Source: Epiperipatus broadwayi (taxonomy: Eukaryota > Onychophora > Udeonychophora > Euonychophora > Peripatidae). Taken from it: a stretch of DNA of 64,000 nt. Shown here in pieces: positions 23,369-35,073 of the stretch. Both the position numbers and the translations under genes were made by a program. Numbering within the stretch: the first letter of the stretch is position 1; every line of letters starts with the position of its first letter. The notes below the pieces were generated by a model. It ran no database searches, was not told the DNA's origin, and saw only the letters and a list, made by a program, of their open reading frames with translations. The stretch lies in the NCBI GenBank assembly GCA_028023455.1, contig JAQFVV010000014.1, positions 3,167,336 to 3,231,335 on the forward strand, given 5' to 3'.

Positions 23369-24600
23369 TTATGCAAAACAACTCAGATCATCAATTTTTT
23401 TTGAAATTATGAAACATGTGTCTTTTCTATTTACAGCATTTATGTCACTAGCAATGAAGTAAGCCTCCTTGATTTTTCTTTTGGCATTGTTTCTCTCAGT
23501 ACACACTATCTCAGCTCTGGAGGGTTCAAATACATGATTAATTGCCTTTTGATGATCAATAAATATAGAATTGCCTTTGTTTTTGTTTAGCAATCTGTTG
23601 TATGCATACTTATGCTGACACAATCTGTTACTGACTGTGGCTCAAGTTTCACTGTAATATGTTGCACTGCATTTTGCTTTAAGGCATGCAATCTTGTATA
23701 CCACCTGTGGTATTGATTCTAGGTTTATGTTTATCCTTAGTGTTATTAATTATTCTGTTAGTGTTTGGCAGAGTTTTAAATCCTAATTTAAATTCATTAT
23801 GTATACTTTTTTGACAAAGTTTTTCACCAAGCTGGTGATGTAAATTAAACTTAGGTGTTTTTTATCTTCTTTGTTGTTATTCTGGGTTAGGTTTTTATAG
23901 AAGAGCTTGTGCCTATTAGCGATTGTTCTATGGTTGAATCCTACACTTATCAAATCTCTGACTCAGTAAAAGATGTTATTTTTTTGGGTCAGCTTCAAAT
24001 TTGCATAAGCGAAGGTTTCGAAACAAGAATACTAAAAGATCCACAAATTTATGTGAACTGGGAGATCTTGAGAGTGGATGTATGTACCCTCTTGTGTGCA
24101 GAGGTTTGATTGTCATGCAGTAGTTGAGCACAATGTGTTCTCTCTGAATTTTTAGTTCCAGGTAATTAAATGCATTTTGTTCATTTTCATCGGTACAGTT
24201 AAAAATCAAGCCTGTGAGTGTTTGTAGTTTGATTTTAAATACATGTTATTATATTCTTCAGTGCTGCGATGAATATGTCATTAACATATCTGGTATAAAT
24301 TGTTCTCGGTTCTAGAGCTTGGAATCTTAGAATCACCTGTTGTTTAAAATAGTTCAATACAATTTCACTAGTAGGAAGACCCATAGGCCAACTGCCACTC
24401 ATTTTGAAACATTTGTCTTCAAATGTTTCTAAGATATTTCCATCCAGCCAATTTTGATTTTTTTAAGAAATCTATAATAAAGTCTATCCAAGAAGATGGA
24501 CAATCGCTATTTTTCAATTTATCCTCAATTAACCTAATTGACAGTTTTCTATTGATAGAACCATAAAGCTTTGCACCTTAAGTTTGTCAACAAATTCAAA
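23369..24600 (-). pseudogene. PLE RT C-terminus and GIY-YIG pseudogene (left arm)
   Basis: Minus-strand frames read, from the centre outward: RT motif region with 'YVNDIFIAALKNI'-type sequence (about 24.27 kb), then 'NYLELKIQREHIVLNYCMT' with 'HTRGYIHPLSRSP' (24130-24020) and the C-terminal 'HKYAYNRLLNKNKGNS' with 'KAINHVFEP' and 'AEIVCTERNNAKRKI' (23623-23440). The last segment ends in 'EAYFIASDINAVNRK', the usual PLE tail after the GIY-YIG domain. Stops and shifts occur, for example between 23976 and 23623. The catalytic RT aspartates read YVNDIF on this arm against YVDDIF on the other, so this arm has lost an aspartate. Confidence 0.75.
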
Positions 24601-24624
24601 AGGTGACTTTATTGTGTAAGTGCC

Positions 24625-25780
24625 AAAACCCAAGGAGGATGAATTGAAAAATAATTAGCATCCATTTTCTCGGATAGACTTTATTATAGATTTCTTAAAA
24701 TGGCTGGATAGAAATATCCTAGCAACATTTGAAGACAAATGGTTCAAAATGAATGACAGTTAGCCTATGGGTCTTCCTATTAGTGTAATTGTATCCAGCA
24801 TTGTATTTAACTATTTTGAACAGCAGGTGATTCCAAGATTCCAAGCTTTAGCACCAAGAACAATTTACACCAGATATGTTGATGACATATTCAATGTGGC
24901 ACTGAAGAATATAATAATGGGTATTCAAAATCAACTACTAACACTCACAGGTTTGATTTTTAACTGTATCGAGGAAAATGAATAAAATGCAATTAATTAC
25001 CTGGATCTAAAAATTCAGAGAGAACACAATGCACTCAACTACTGCATGACAATCAAACCTTTGCACATACACACTCTCAAGATCTCCCAGTTGACACAAA
25101 TTTGCAGGTCTTTCATCATTCTTGTTTTGAAACCATCAATCACTTATGCAAATTTGAAACTGACTGAAAAAACAACATCTCTTGCTATGTCAGAGATTTG
25201 ATAAGTGTAGGTTTCAACCATAGAACAATTGCCAATAGAATCAAGCTCTTCTACAAAAACCTAACTCAGAATAACAACAAAGAAGATAAACAACATCTAA
25301 GTTTACCTTACATGTCCAGCTTGGCGAAAATCTTTGTAAAAAATTACATAATGAATTTAAATTAGGATTTAGAACTCCGCCAAACACTAACAGAATAATT
25401 AATAACACTAAGGATAAAATAAGCCTAGAATCAGTGTCACAGGTGATATACAAGATTGCATGCCTTAAAGCAGAATGCAGTGCAATATATTACAGTGAAA
25501 CTTGAGCCCCAGTCAGTAACAGATTGTCTCAGCATAAGTATACATATAACAGTTTACTAAACAAAAATGAAGGCAATTCTATATTTGTTGATCATCAAAA
25601 GGCAATTAATCATATATTTGAACCTCTAGGGCTGAGATAGTGTGTACTGAGAAAAATGATGCCAAAAGAAAAATCAAGAAGGCTTACTTCATTGCTAGTG
25701 ACATAAATGCTATAAATAGAAAAGACTTGTGTTTCACAATTTCAAGAAAATGGTCTGAGTTATGAGTTTAATAAATATTA
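24625..25780 (+). pseudogene. PLE RT and GIY-YIG pseudogene (right arm)
   Basis: The open stretch 24767-24985 carries 'MGLPISVIVSSIVFNYFE' and 'TRYVDDIFNVALKNI', the RT palm with an intact YVDD box. Later pieces give 'NYLDLKIQREHNALNYC' (about 25.0 kb), 'RTPPNTNRIINNTKDK' and 'VIYKIACLKAECSAIYYSET' (25.37-25.5 kb, GIY-YIG strands with YYSET at the YIG position), and 'AEIVCTEKNDAKRKIKKAY' (about 25.64 kb). At least three frameshifts and several stops separate these, for example after 24985 and near 25200. The N-terminal half of a PLE protein (RT fingers) is missing on both arms, so each copy is 5'-truncated. Confidence 0.8.
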
Positions 25781-26365
25781 AGGCTATGAATATGGAGTAA
25801 AGAGGCTCTGAAAGTGCTTAGCCAATATTAAAAAATTTAGAATTTAGTAATTTCACCTTTATACATTGAAGCATATTGTATTAATTATGAAGAACTGGTG
25901 AAATAAATTTATTAATACTTCATAAAGAAGATAAAGAATACTGGAAATAGAGCTTGGATAAGAAGAAAAAAGAAACATAAACATATATATATATATATAT
26001 GAGTGGATGCATGGGACACATAAGGAACATCAAGTATTTAATGGATTACATCAAAGGGAAGGAAAGGAAAGAAGCAATGGACTATTTAAATGAAAGATGG
26101 AATTAGTTATTCAGAACTATTAAATACTCAGAACTTATAACAAATTGGTCCAGAGTTGATCAAGCAAAGTAGTTTTGCTTCTAATGCAATGATTCTAATT
26201 ATATGAGTTCTGAAGATTCCTGGGCCATTCAAAACTGTCATATTAGGTTGTAAAAAAAGCATTGTAAAAGTAATAAAGAACATAGATGATATTAATATTA
26301 TATGGATTTGGCAATGCAAAAGGAAAGATAAAATGTTTATATTATGGATATATTAAATAAAATAT

Positions 26366-27821
26366 TGCAACGTTTTCCGTTTTGCTAGGCCACTATACGC
26401 CTCAAATTTATATTTGAGCGTGAGTTGATCAAGCTATGTCAAAAAAGAAGAAAGTTATATTTCTTTTCCCAAAAAACACAGCTATATTTCCTGATCAAAC
26501 TTTGCCTATTGATGGTTGAGAATTATGCTATTGATGAGATCAGCTTTTAATTTGTTTGATAGGCGCCAGGTCTTTTTATTCTAAAGAGACCGCTGATCTC
26601 TGTCGCCAGCATGTCTCGCAAATAAAAAAAAATAAAATATTTTTTAAATTATTGGTCTTAGATTTTAAGAATCGGTAATTTTACGGTAAACTAGAATTAT
26701 CTTTTTTTTGAGATTATTATTGCTGGGCTTATTCAAACATATTGGCAAGGTAAATTACTTTTAAATCTTATTAAACTAATAATAACTTTAATACTAAAAA
26801 GAATAATAACCATTATTAATAACGCACAATGAAAAGGTTGATAAAAGTATAATCTCTTTTATTCTAACAAACGAAAATATTTATAAGTTAAATTACGAAT
26901 TAGCTAAACTGGAAAGTACACACATGTTAATCCAGATAATGAATCGATTAACAAAAACAGTTAGATTAAATAATGAACGCAATTTAATAATGTTCCAAGA
27001 TCTTGTATAAAATTCTTTATAAGAAAGTCCCTTGAATGTGAAAGTAAAGTCTATATCAGGATGGTAGTCTAAGCTTAGATAAATAATTGTTTGCAAACTT
27101 TTAAGTCACTATCAGGAAAATTTATTCTTAACTTACCGGTAAGTCCATGTAGGTTTATGGGATCCCAGATCATGAGAATTTCCATTGGTCTCTCCTGCCG
27201 GCGTCTTCCATTATTGTTCCGTTCTATAGCTAGAGAAAAGGCACGGTTGTAGTGACCCTTTTATTGCAAAAAGCGGTCTTCACAAGTCCCGTTTCCATGC
27301 TTAACGTGACAGCTTGGTACAGCAAGGGGCATACCTGTGTAGAAGTATATTTCTTGCCACAGGTTATGCTCGTGGAAACCTCCAACTTTCAGAGACGTAA
27401 CTAGAAGTTAAAGAGAAGACTCAGATTGAAGTTGTCATCTCCTTTTTATATCGTGCTCCATTTTTGGAACTTCTGCGCACTCTTTTGTCTTTTTATCAGC
27501 GTATAAGATAATAATCTTATACACTCTCTCTTAAATTTAAGTTACAAAGTTCTCTTTTTTTTTAGCATTATTCTTCCATCTTTAATTAGCTAAAATATTT
27601 TTCTTTTAGCTTATACTTTTGGAATTCTTTTAATTTATCTGGATTAGTAATCTGTATGTCATTTATTCTTTCCAATTAGATAAAAAAAAATAAGAATGAC
27701 AATTTTAACCTTCATTGCACGTTTTAGCAAAAATTATACTAATCAAAAAAAAATCTAAATTTACTTTTTTAGCTTTTACCAAATGCCAATATATTTGTAA
27801 CGTATATAAATAAACGTTACA
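26366..27821 (-). mobile_element. LTR-like block of a retrotransposon, boundaries uncertain
   Basis: Less AT-rich than its surroundings at 27120-27460. On the minus strand it starts with TGTAACG (complement of 27815-27821), has TATAAAAAGG (complement of 27441-27450), an AATAAAA signal about 185 nt further on (complement of 27259-27265) and 'ACCGGTAAGTTAAG', a good splice donor, at about 27130. It could end with CGTTGCA (complement of 26366-26372), giving TG...CA ends and ATAT on both sides. Alternatively the LTR proper ends near 27210 and the rest is a 5' leader. No gag or pol frame is visible. Confidence 0.4.
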
Positions 27822-27829
27822 ATATATTA

Positions 27830-30230
27830 TGGGTATTTACTTTTCACTTTTTTAATATGGCTATTAAAAAATATAAAATTGCAGTTTTTAAAATTTAAAT
27901 AATAAGGATTGTTAAATGTTATTTTTTAAAAAATCATATTTACATGAATAAATCAAATACACTTAGAATTAATTACTGTTTTTCAAAGATTTGTTCCAAG
28001 GATTGAAAACCTTCTTTATAATGATCAGTAAATTCATAATTCATATAATTTGAGATCATTAGGATTTTGAATATTGCAACAAGTTTTAAACAAATTTAAA
28101 AGTTTTTGCAGATAGTCACTTTATAATCAATCCATCTAGATCATTTATATTTGTCAGTAAATGGTTATCTAGTTTTACTTGCCAGTGTTGATCAAATGAA
28201 AGCAGATCATAAAATGAAAATACAGTTGAAATATTATTCTGGAATAATTCCAATTTGGTGAAGAAGGTACTACATATCTCAAACAGTAAGCCCATGTTCT
28301 AAATTAATCTGTTTTTATTTTCAGGTTCACTCACTTTTCATTATGTAATTCATTAAATTCTGACTGGAAGGGTTGTATAATCTGGTACTTACAACCTACA
28401 ATTAAAGAGGACTGAAAAATATTGGTATATAAATGAAGATTTTATCAAGAAGATTCAGAATCCAACTCCAGGCCTCATTAGTTAGTTATCTACTCTTGAT
28501 CATTAAAATGATATATAGATATTTTAACTGGATGAAAACTCAGGGTAATCTGGATAAGTCTATTGAATTTTGACATCACATTTCTAATGAGCATTTAACT
28601 GATTATATATATATAACATGACTACAATTTAAAGCAAGCAGAATCCATGATTATTATGACCAGTAGCATGCTACAATTTTTGTTCCCATAAAAAATATAC
28701 AAGAAAGTCTCTAAGACTCAGGAGCATATACATATTGCCTTATTTTGCTACACAAAGGCTATGCCATTGTCTATGGGCTTAAAGGGAAAAATTGTATAAA
28801 ATCTATCTTGGGATTTCTTTCATTCTGTAATAAATTGATTATAACATTAGTTATATATCTTCTTTTTTTTTATTGGTCTATGATATCTTTAAATATCCAG
28901 TCATTATTCATCTCTTTCCACCCATAAATCTATCTGCACATTTCTGTGTCTAATTTATTTATTCCTTCTTTCCAATTCCTTTTTTTTTTTTTGAAAAGCC
29001 TTCCCAATTTAATATTTGTTTTGGTAATCTTGCCTGATACATATATGATTTTCAACATTACCACACCATTCCAATTGACTTGTTCTTGTATCATTTATTA
29101 TAGTGTGTTTATTTCTCAAAATCTTTTATTGCTTAGGCATTTTCTCAATGATTTCCTTGCAGATATTTCACCAGTAATCCATTTCTGTAGACATGAATTC
29201 ACCTTTATTCTTTCCTTCAACTGTCATCCTCACTTTATATATAAAGATACTTTTCACTATTACATCATATATTCGTTTATTTACTTTAATATATTCTGAT
29301 CCTACATTCTCTCAATTATTATCGCTATTGTTTTTCTACCCAGTTCCCTTTTGTGTGATTTTCATATATTTTTAAAATAAAACTAATACTGTATATATAA
29401 ATTCAATAAAAAAATTGTGTTTATCAAATTATCATTTATTTAATATGAAATTTTTAACACATTTAAAATATCAAAACAAAAACAAATTATTTCACAGAGT
29501 TTCATTTTATTTAATTGTCTTCTGAATCTCATTTTTAATAACGAAATGCTAAGGCATTTATTCTCAGTCTAATATTGATATCACTTCTAGCCCCATTCAC
29601 CTCGCTGATAATGAAAACAGCTTTCAAACCGCTCTTCTCATTGGACTGAAAGTAATGACCAATCATTTCCAACTTAAATTATTTAAAATTGCTCATTTAG
29701 TTAACGTAATGATAAACATGAATAAAATTCTCAGAAAACTAATGAAAAAAATTCTCTCCACTTTCTATCAATATCACAATAGAAGCCAGCAGACATTACT
29801 GTGATTAACTGAGAAAAATATTTAATAACTCTCGTTTGTATTTTAATGGATTATTGATATAAAGAAATTCAAAAATGAAAGCAACTGAAGCTAAGGGGAA
29901 AACAATTCTGATGAAGAGACGATATACGTGTATGTTGATAAATTTGTAATTTATTTATTTTTTAATGTTTTTAAAAATAACCAAAAGTAAATAAAAGAAA
30001 ACTGTATAAACTTTATGAAAAAATCTATAAGCCATTAAATATCAGTTGAAAAAAGAGTATATTTTTACTTGGAAGAAACAAGTATGTCCACGCAATATGA
30101 GTTAGTAAGATGTGTTGATGGAATGACTAGAAACAAAAAACATCGATTAAATTAGTATAAACTTTATTTTAGGTAAAAATCATTTATTAATATATCTACA
30201 AAAATTTATACATATGCGATTATTTGGCTA
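27830..30230. other. AT-rich non-coding stretch, no recognised gene
   Basis: ORFs at 28745-29375 are hydrophobic, T-driven frames without motifs, and overlap each other in different phases. Nothing else is recognised. Confidence 0.5.
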
Positions 30231-30642
30231 TCATTTAATAATATATATAACCAGGCTGTTAAATGTTTGTGATGTAGCGGAATTGAGATGACGGATGCAC
30301 CGATAAAAAAAAGAATATATACGTATATTTGATATTAATATTGCTAATCAAGCAATAAACAATATAATTGGAAAATTGCAGAACGTCCTCATGAAGAATT
30401 AGGATTTTTGCTTGATTTAGCTTCGTTAACTATGCTTTAGATCTAACATTTATAACTTGATAAGTATAATCAAGTCCTATATTGAATATATAATATCTTC
30501 AATCTTTAATATAGACTGTAAAGGTACTTTAAATTATCCTGAAATGGCAAATGCCATTTATACAAAAAGCATAACACATAGTCTCCGATACGATTCTATA
30601 AAGCTGAAGCAATTATTTCTTTAATTACTTTAATAACTGAAA

Positions 30643-30722
30643 CACTGGCTTATTATGTAATATATAGGGTATAAGAGTGGTGGGTCATGTGAAAGTCTGT
30701 GCTCATATACCCTATATATTAA
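30643..30722. repeat. Internally deleted family A variant
   Basis: 'GTAATATATAGGGTATA' is followed immediately by 'GAGTGGTGGGTCATGTG' and 'AAAGTCTGTGCTCATATACC', then 'CTATATATT'. The first piece equals the left end, and the rest equals the right end, of the 360-bp hairpin at 48.2-48.6 kb. Everything between, including the ribozymes, is missing. The upstream 'TAATAACTGAAACACTGG' also resembles 48.16 kb, so homology continues beyond the hairpin. Confidence 0.65.
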
Positions 30723-30934
30723 TTACTTTAAGTAAATGAATGGTGCAACTTTGCATAATATCCAAAAAAAATACAAACAAACACATTTGAATCCACGTGG
30801 ATGCTTTCTGATGTTTTGAATGTAGTATAGAATTGACAACATTAATATTAGCTGTTTTAATAAAAGTTGATAGGCCATTATATATATATTATACAATGCT
30901 TCTGTTGAATATTATTTGCAGTCAACCATCAACT

Positions 30935-31020
30935 AGCTAAATGGTAAAATGGCAGACTCCAGATATAAAGATTTCTAGGTCAAAGTTCAGTCTGCTATTT
31001 GTAATGTCCAAACATTTCAA
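30935..31020 (+). repeat. tRNA-derived SINE 5' fragment
   Basis: 'CTAGCTAAATGGTAAAATGG' and 'CAGACTCCAGA' resemble a tRNA A box plus the SINE family body ('GGTAGAATGACAGACTC'). 'GGTCAAAGTTCAGTCTGC' sits at the B-box position. A second, shorter relative is at 31363-31410 ('ATAGCTGAATGGTCATTAG'). Confidence 0.35.
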
Positions 31021-31539
31021 GACTTTTAGCAACAATTGTTTTTTTAATTATCTATTAATAGAATAATTTATCATGAAATATTAGTACTCATTAGAGCAAA
31101 GCTTGATAACATATAATTGCATCAATAAATTTTTATTTAGTTTTTTTTATTATTTTACAAATATATTATAGAATATAGTATTGCATCAATACAATACATA
31201 TATATAAATTTGTAATATAAAGGAAACAATATATATAATAATAATAATTTCAATAATCACTTATCTCAATCACTTTTATGATTATAATTTATAGACTTTG
31301 ATTCAAACCTGAAAGGGGGTGGGTAAATTCCCTTGATCCACCCCCCCACCCCCTCTGTGGACAACCATAGCTGAATGGTCATTAGAGACTCCAGAAGCAC
31401 TATAATATGTTTTTTCAAACAAGGAAAATGAAAGAAAAGTGTGGGGAACAAAAAAAAAGATTTACATATTGCTTTTATTAAATTGACCCAAGACATTTAC
31501 TTAATAATTCAAACAAATCTATAACACTGTTTAAAATTA

Positions 31540-32530
31540 GTAGGTTGTCCACAAAAGTTGATTAGTACTATAAAGCTTTTGCTGATGGAATAAGAAAAGG
31601 TATTAATACCTTTGGTGGAAAATCTAAGGCACTTGATATGAAAACTGACATTAAACAAAGATATGTACTTATACTAACATTGTTTTAGGTTTTATGACTG
31701 ATATTCAGAACTATTTAAAGGCAGCTTAATAAATCAATATGCAATATATGATTAATGGAGGAATTTTTAATTTGAATCAATTAAAAGCAAAACAATACCA
31801 TCTTTCTAGATTCTGAATTTACAATATGCTGATCATTGTGCCATCCTTACCAGTTCAAAAGATAATCTACAAAATATACTTAATGCCTTAAATACAATAT
31901 AATAAAGTCTTTGTTTTTGTAACTAATGTTCAAAAACTCATGTTTTTTTCTTAGCCAGTGATGGAAGAAAAATTTTCAGCAACACTTAGCTTGGTTAGTT
32001 ATCAACTTAAGAATTTAATCCAATTTAAATTTATTGGTTGCTTTTTAAGTACAAAAGTGAACTTAAATGTTGATATACAACATATATTCCTTAAAATGTT
32101 TTGTTGAAAGGTGGAGTATTTCATCATAGATGACTAAATTAGTTATTATATGGAGGTTTGTTGACATCTTATTGATGTAATGAAAAATGTATTCTTCTAA
32201 AATATTTCAATAACAAACACTAGCACAATTATAAGACCAATCAATATATTTTTCAATTTTCTAGATTTGATATTATAGAGTCTAAAAAGCATGTCTTTGT
32301 TGGATTGGATATGTGCAATAAATAAACAACACAAAACTTTCCAAACGAGTGGTATGGAGAGCTTGAGAATGATTTTTATGGGAAAACTAGAGATCTCATT
32401 TATATTAAAAGATAGATTTTTCAGAAACATGCTAAAGATGTACAATATTGATTGCTCTCATTATGAAGATATAACAGAAAATAGAATATATTGGAGGACA
32501 ACAATCATACATTGTGTTGGTGTATTTTAG
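31540..32530 (+). pseudogene. RTE-like LINE, RT and C-terminal fragment
   Basis: Degenerate frames follow a LINE RT: 'KLISTIKAFADGI' with 'VKTGVKQG'-like 'MKTDIKQRYVLILTLF' (31.54-31.69 kb), then 'LQYADHCAILTSSKDNLQNIL' (about 31.83-31.88 kb; YADD box mutated to YADH). The C-terminal 'GKLEISFILKDRFFRNMLK' with 'NIDCSHYEDITENRIYWRT' lies at 32378-32510. The last piece matches the tail 'RYKD.+K..+K..GI....WE..A.NR..WR' of a common animal LINE group. Stops are frequent, so it is dead. The endonuclease half is absent. Confidence 0.7.
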
Positions 32531-32704
32531 AAAGAAAAGTTTTCTTCATAAAAGATAGCTTAGGAAAATATAACATGTTTTATATATGGATATTTTTATA
32601 TTTCATGACTGGTTTGCATACTTATCACATTATTATTATTTTATTACTGTTATTATTTATATACAATTTGTACATCTTACTTCAAACACTTTATAGAAAA
32701 TTTT

Positions 32705-32890
32705 TTATATTATATATACACACAACCTGACATTTCAACTTTCTTGCAGTCTTCTTCAGAGCTACTATTATTTGTTTTTTAAAAACATTTTTTTTTTAAA
32801 TTTTTAAGACATAGAAATAGCTCTAAGGATGTCAGCAAAACAGTTGAAATGTCAGATTGTGTGTGTGTATATATATAATAAAAATGTTTT
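32705..32890. repeat. Inverted PLE terminal ends with hammerhead-like cores
   Basis: 'ACACAACCTGACATTTCAAC' (32719-32738) is matched in inverted form by 'GTTGAAATGTCAGATTGTGT' (32843-32862), each followed outward by AT-rich TATATA. On the minus strand CTGAAGA (complement of 32753-32759), then GACT...AGTT arms and GAAAT form a hammerhead-like core. The plus copy keeps GTTGAAATGTCAG but its CTGA box is altered (AAGGATGTCAGC). The organisation parallels the PLE terminal repeats at 22.9 and 26.2 kb. Confidence 0.5.
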
Positions 32891-32899
32891 TGCCATGAA

Positions 32900-34560
32900 G
32901 TATTTGAAGTATAAGGTGGACAAATTGTATTTATATAAAATATTTGCAAAATAATGGAAGTGATAGATTTAGTGACATTTATAATAATTATTATTATGCT
33001 TTGTCTTTTGATCTTATTTCTTTCTTTTATGTGGCTGGTGATGGTAATAAAATAATTACCTGATGATAATAAAATTAATGCTACAATAAAAATAGAAATG
33101 ATCTTTTAAATGGTTTATTATTATAAAGCTTGAACCAGCTTTTGGCAATTACTTAAATCTGCATTCTCAATAGATGGAGATTATACATAAACATTATGAC
33201 CTCACCAAAAGATACAGTAATCTCCGATTTAAATAGACTAAAAATAACTATTTCTCCATTAACAATAAAAGCTGCATTATATTACAATCATTGTGCTCTC
33301 TTTTATAATCAGCTCATTGACATTCATCTATCCTCAACTTAAAAAATAACTAGCTATTCATTTACTGGCCACTATCAAGATGGCTGTCTGGATCAACTCT
33401 GATTGTGTACTCTTAAGCCTGTTTATTGCCTGAAAAAGATTTTAAGATTTATTTAGTCTGGGTTCACAAAAAAAAAAAATACAGTTAGGATTTAAGGTTC
33501 CATTTGGTTAAATGCTTAGGGTCAATAAATCTGCTTTTATAAATAAAACAAGTAAACTATAGACTAAACCTGACTTAAGTTATTGAATTTATTTGCCAAA
33601 AAAAAAAAAAAAACAAGCTTCTAGATAACTATTTAGAGATGGATGATTATTCAAAATAGTTAATGGATATCCTAAGATTTTTTTGGGAAATCTTCAGCTA
33701 AAAAAAAATTCATAGCAGATTAAGGGTGCAGATGGTCAATGCATCAATAACTGAATGATTTATTGTGTGAGAGTTTATAAAAAGTTTGAGCACTGAAAGT
33801 CATAGTTGGTCCTTGATTCATGAACTTTGAGTTTTAGATTATACCACTACATGAAAACAAGTAGGACAATTACTCTTTAATAGCAGAAACTATTCCAGAA
33901 TCAATTTGAGTATTATTTATAAAACAAAAATAAAAAGGACATAAAAATGACAGGACTTATATAATCTGGCCGTATCACCATACCTAGCAAATTGTATTAA
34001 TTTATGTAGCCAGCTCATAACTACGTGATTATGAGATCAAAGTAGGCTTAGCATGGGAGTGTGGCAAGAGGCAGTTTTTTTTATTTGACTATAGAAAGAT
34101 TAGCTTAGTCAAATAAGAGAACTTTCAATGCATTACTACTAGTGGCCAAAGTTGATAAAAGTACCAGAACAATAATTCCTATGTTTCTAGGGTAACAAAA
34201 TTTTAGGGTCTTCAAAATTGTTTCTTCATGAATGACATTAAATGTATCTCTATAGAATAAGTAACTAGGTCCAATCTAAAATGCATAATATAAAGATATT
34301 AATCCTTGAAAAAAAAAAAAAGAATTTTACAATAATAAATTTATAAGATGAAAGTTGAAAGGTATCTAATGATAAAAGAATTCTCATTATTTTACCATGA
34401 TGCTTTAAATAGTAGACAGTGATAAGAAAATGTGAATTACCACCAATGTTAACTTTATCAGAGACATACTTGTATTTACATTGTCTTGAATTGTTTAATC
34501 TGTTTTTAGGAATAAAACATTAAATAGAGACTTATATACAGAGTTTTATGCATAAAATTT
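32900..34560. other. AT-rich non-coding stretch
   Basis: No recognisable coding sequence. Poly(A) runs occur at 33468, 33598 and 34309. A possible SINE scrap ('GGTCCTTGATTCATGAACTT') is at 33809 but is too short to call. Confidence 0.45.
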
Positions 34561-34875
34561 AATTCAAAAAAAGTTTTTTAATATTGATTAAAGATTTTAC
34601 AATAAGACTATTCGGTGCTTGTATTATAGATAAAGACGCCGTAGGATGGCGTCGTTTTCACGCTAAGACTATAAAATATGAACATTCACGGGCCGTTGAT
34701 TTTAATAATTTTTTTGTGTTTTTTTGTAATGCGAAAATAAAAACAAAACAAAATCGTCTTTTTTAAATATTATTTTTTATTAACGTATACAATTTAAATG
34801 ATAATAATAAATGTAAAATAAAATCAGCAAATTACAATTTGATTCATGTTTTTTATATCGTATACTTTTTAAATT

Positions 34876-34992
34876 GTGTTACAGCTTTTTTTTATCAATT
34901 TTCTATTGGATATTTTTTTACTTGTGTTACGGCTTTTTTTTTTATCAATTTTCTATCGGTTATTTTTTTACTTGTGTTACGACTTTTTTTGT
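34876..34992. repeat. 48-50 bp tandem repeat, about 2.4 copies
   Basis: Units start with GTGTTACAGC (34876), GTGTTACGGC (34924) and GTGTTACGAC (34974). Each has a T run, then 'ATCAATTTTCTAT' and 'TTTTTTTACTT'. It lies inside the TIR element and probably belongs to its original interior. Confidence 0.8.
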
Positions 34993-35039
34993 TTTTGTTT
35001 AACTAAAAAATTATAATCGTAATAAAAGTAAAAGTTGAT

Positions 35040-35073
35040 TTAGGGTTAGGCTTAGGGTTAGGTTTAGGGTTAG
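35040..35073 (+). repeat. Telomere-like TTAGGG stretch
   Basis: About five units, TTAGGG with TTAGGC and TTTAGGG variants, sit in the middle of the TIR element. Interstitial telomere-like runs occur inside transposons as well as at old repair sites. Its position inside the element suggests it came with the element. Confidence 0.8.

Larger units (their letters stand above)
22800..26330. mobile_element. PLE as a 3.5 kb inverted repeat (two head-to-head copies)
   Basis: The left arm (about 22.8-24.55 kb) encodes a PLE C-terminal half on the minus strand. The right arm (about 24.62-26.33 kb) encodes the same half on the plus strand. Arms match across 'GGATAGACTTTATTATAGAT' and 'GGCTGGATAGAAATATC' near the centre, through YVDD, to the GIY-YIG C-terminus and the 3' UTR 'GCCAATATTAAAA'. 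They diverge after 'ATTAATTATGAAG'. Terminal-repeat copies carrying 'TCTAATGCAATGATTCTAAT' lie at 22891-23000, 23020-23210 and 26130-26330, all in plus orientation, with a minus-oriented piece at 22800-22890. Mixed-orientation terminal repeats are typical of PLE insertions. Confidence 0.8.

Noticed and set aside
28745-29375. Cluster of three overlapping plus-strand ORFs, possible membrane protein
   Set aside because: Phe/Leu/Ile-rich frames in different phases over T-rich DNA, with no conserved motif or splice pattern.
34584-34766. 60-aa ORF spanning the left end of the TIR element
   Set aside because: It crosses the transposon boundary, so it cannot be an ancestral gene, and no motif is present.
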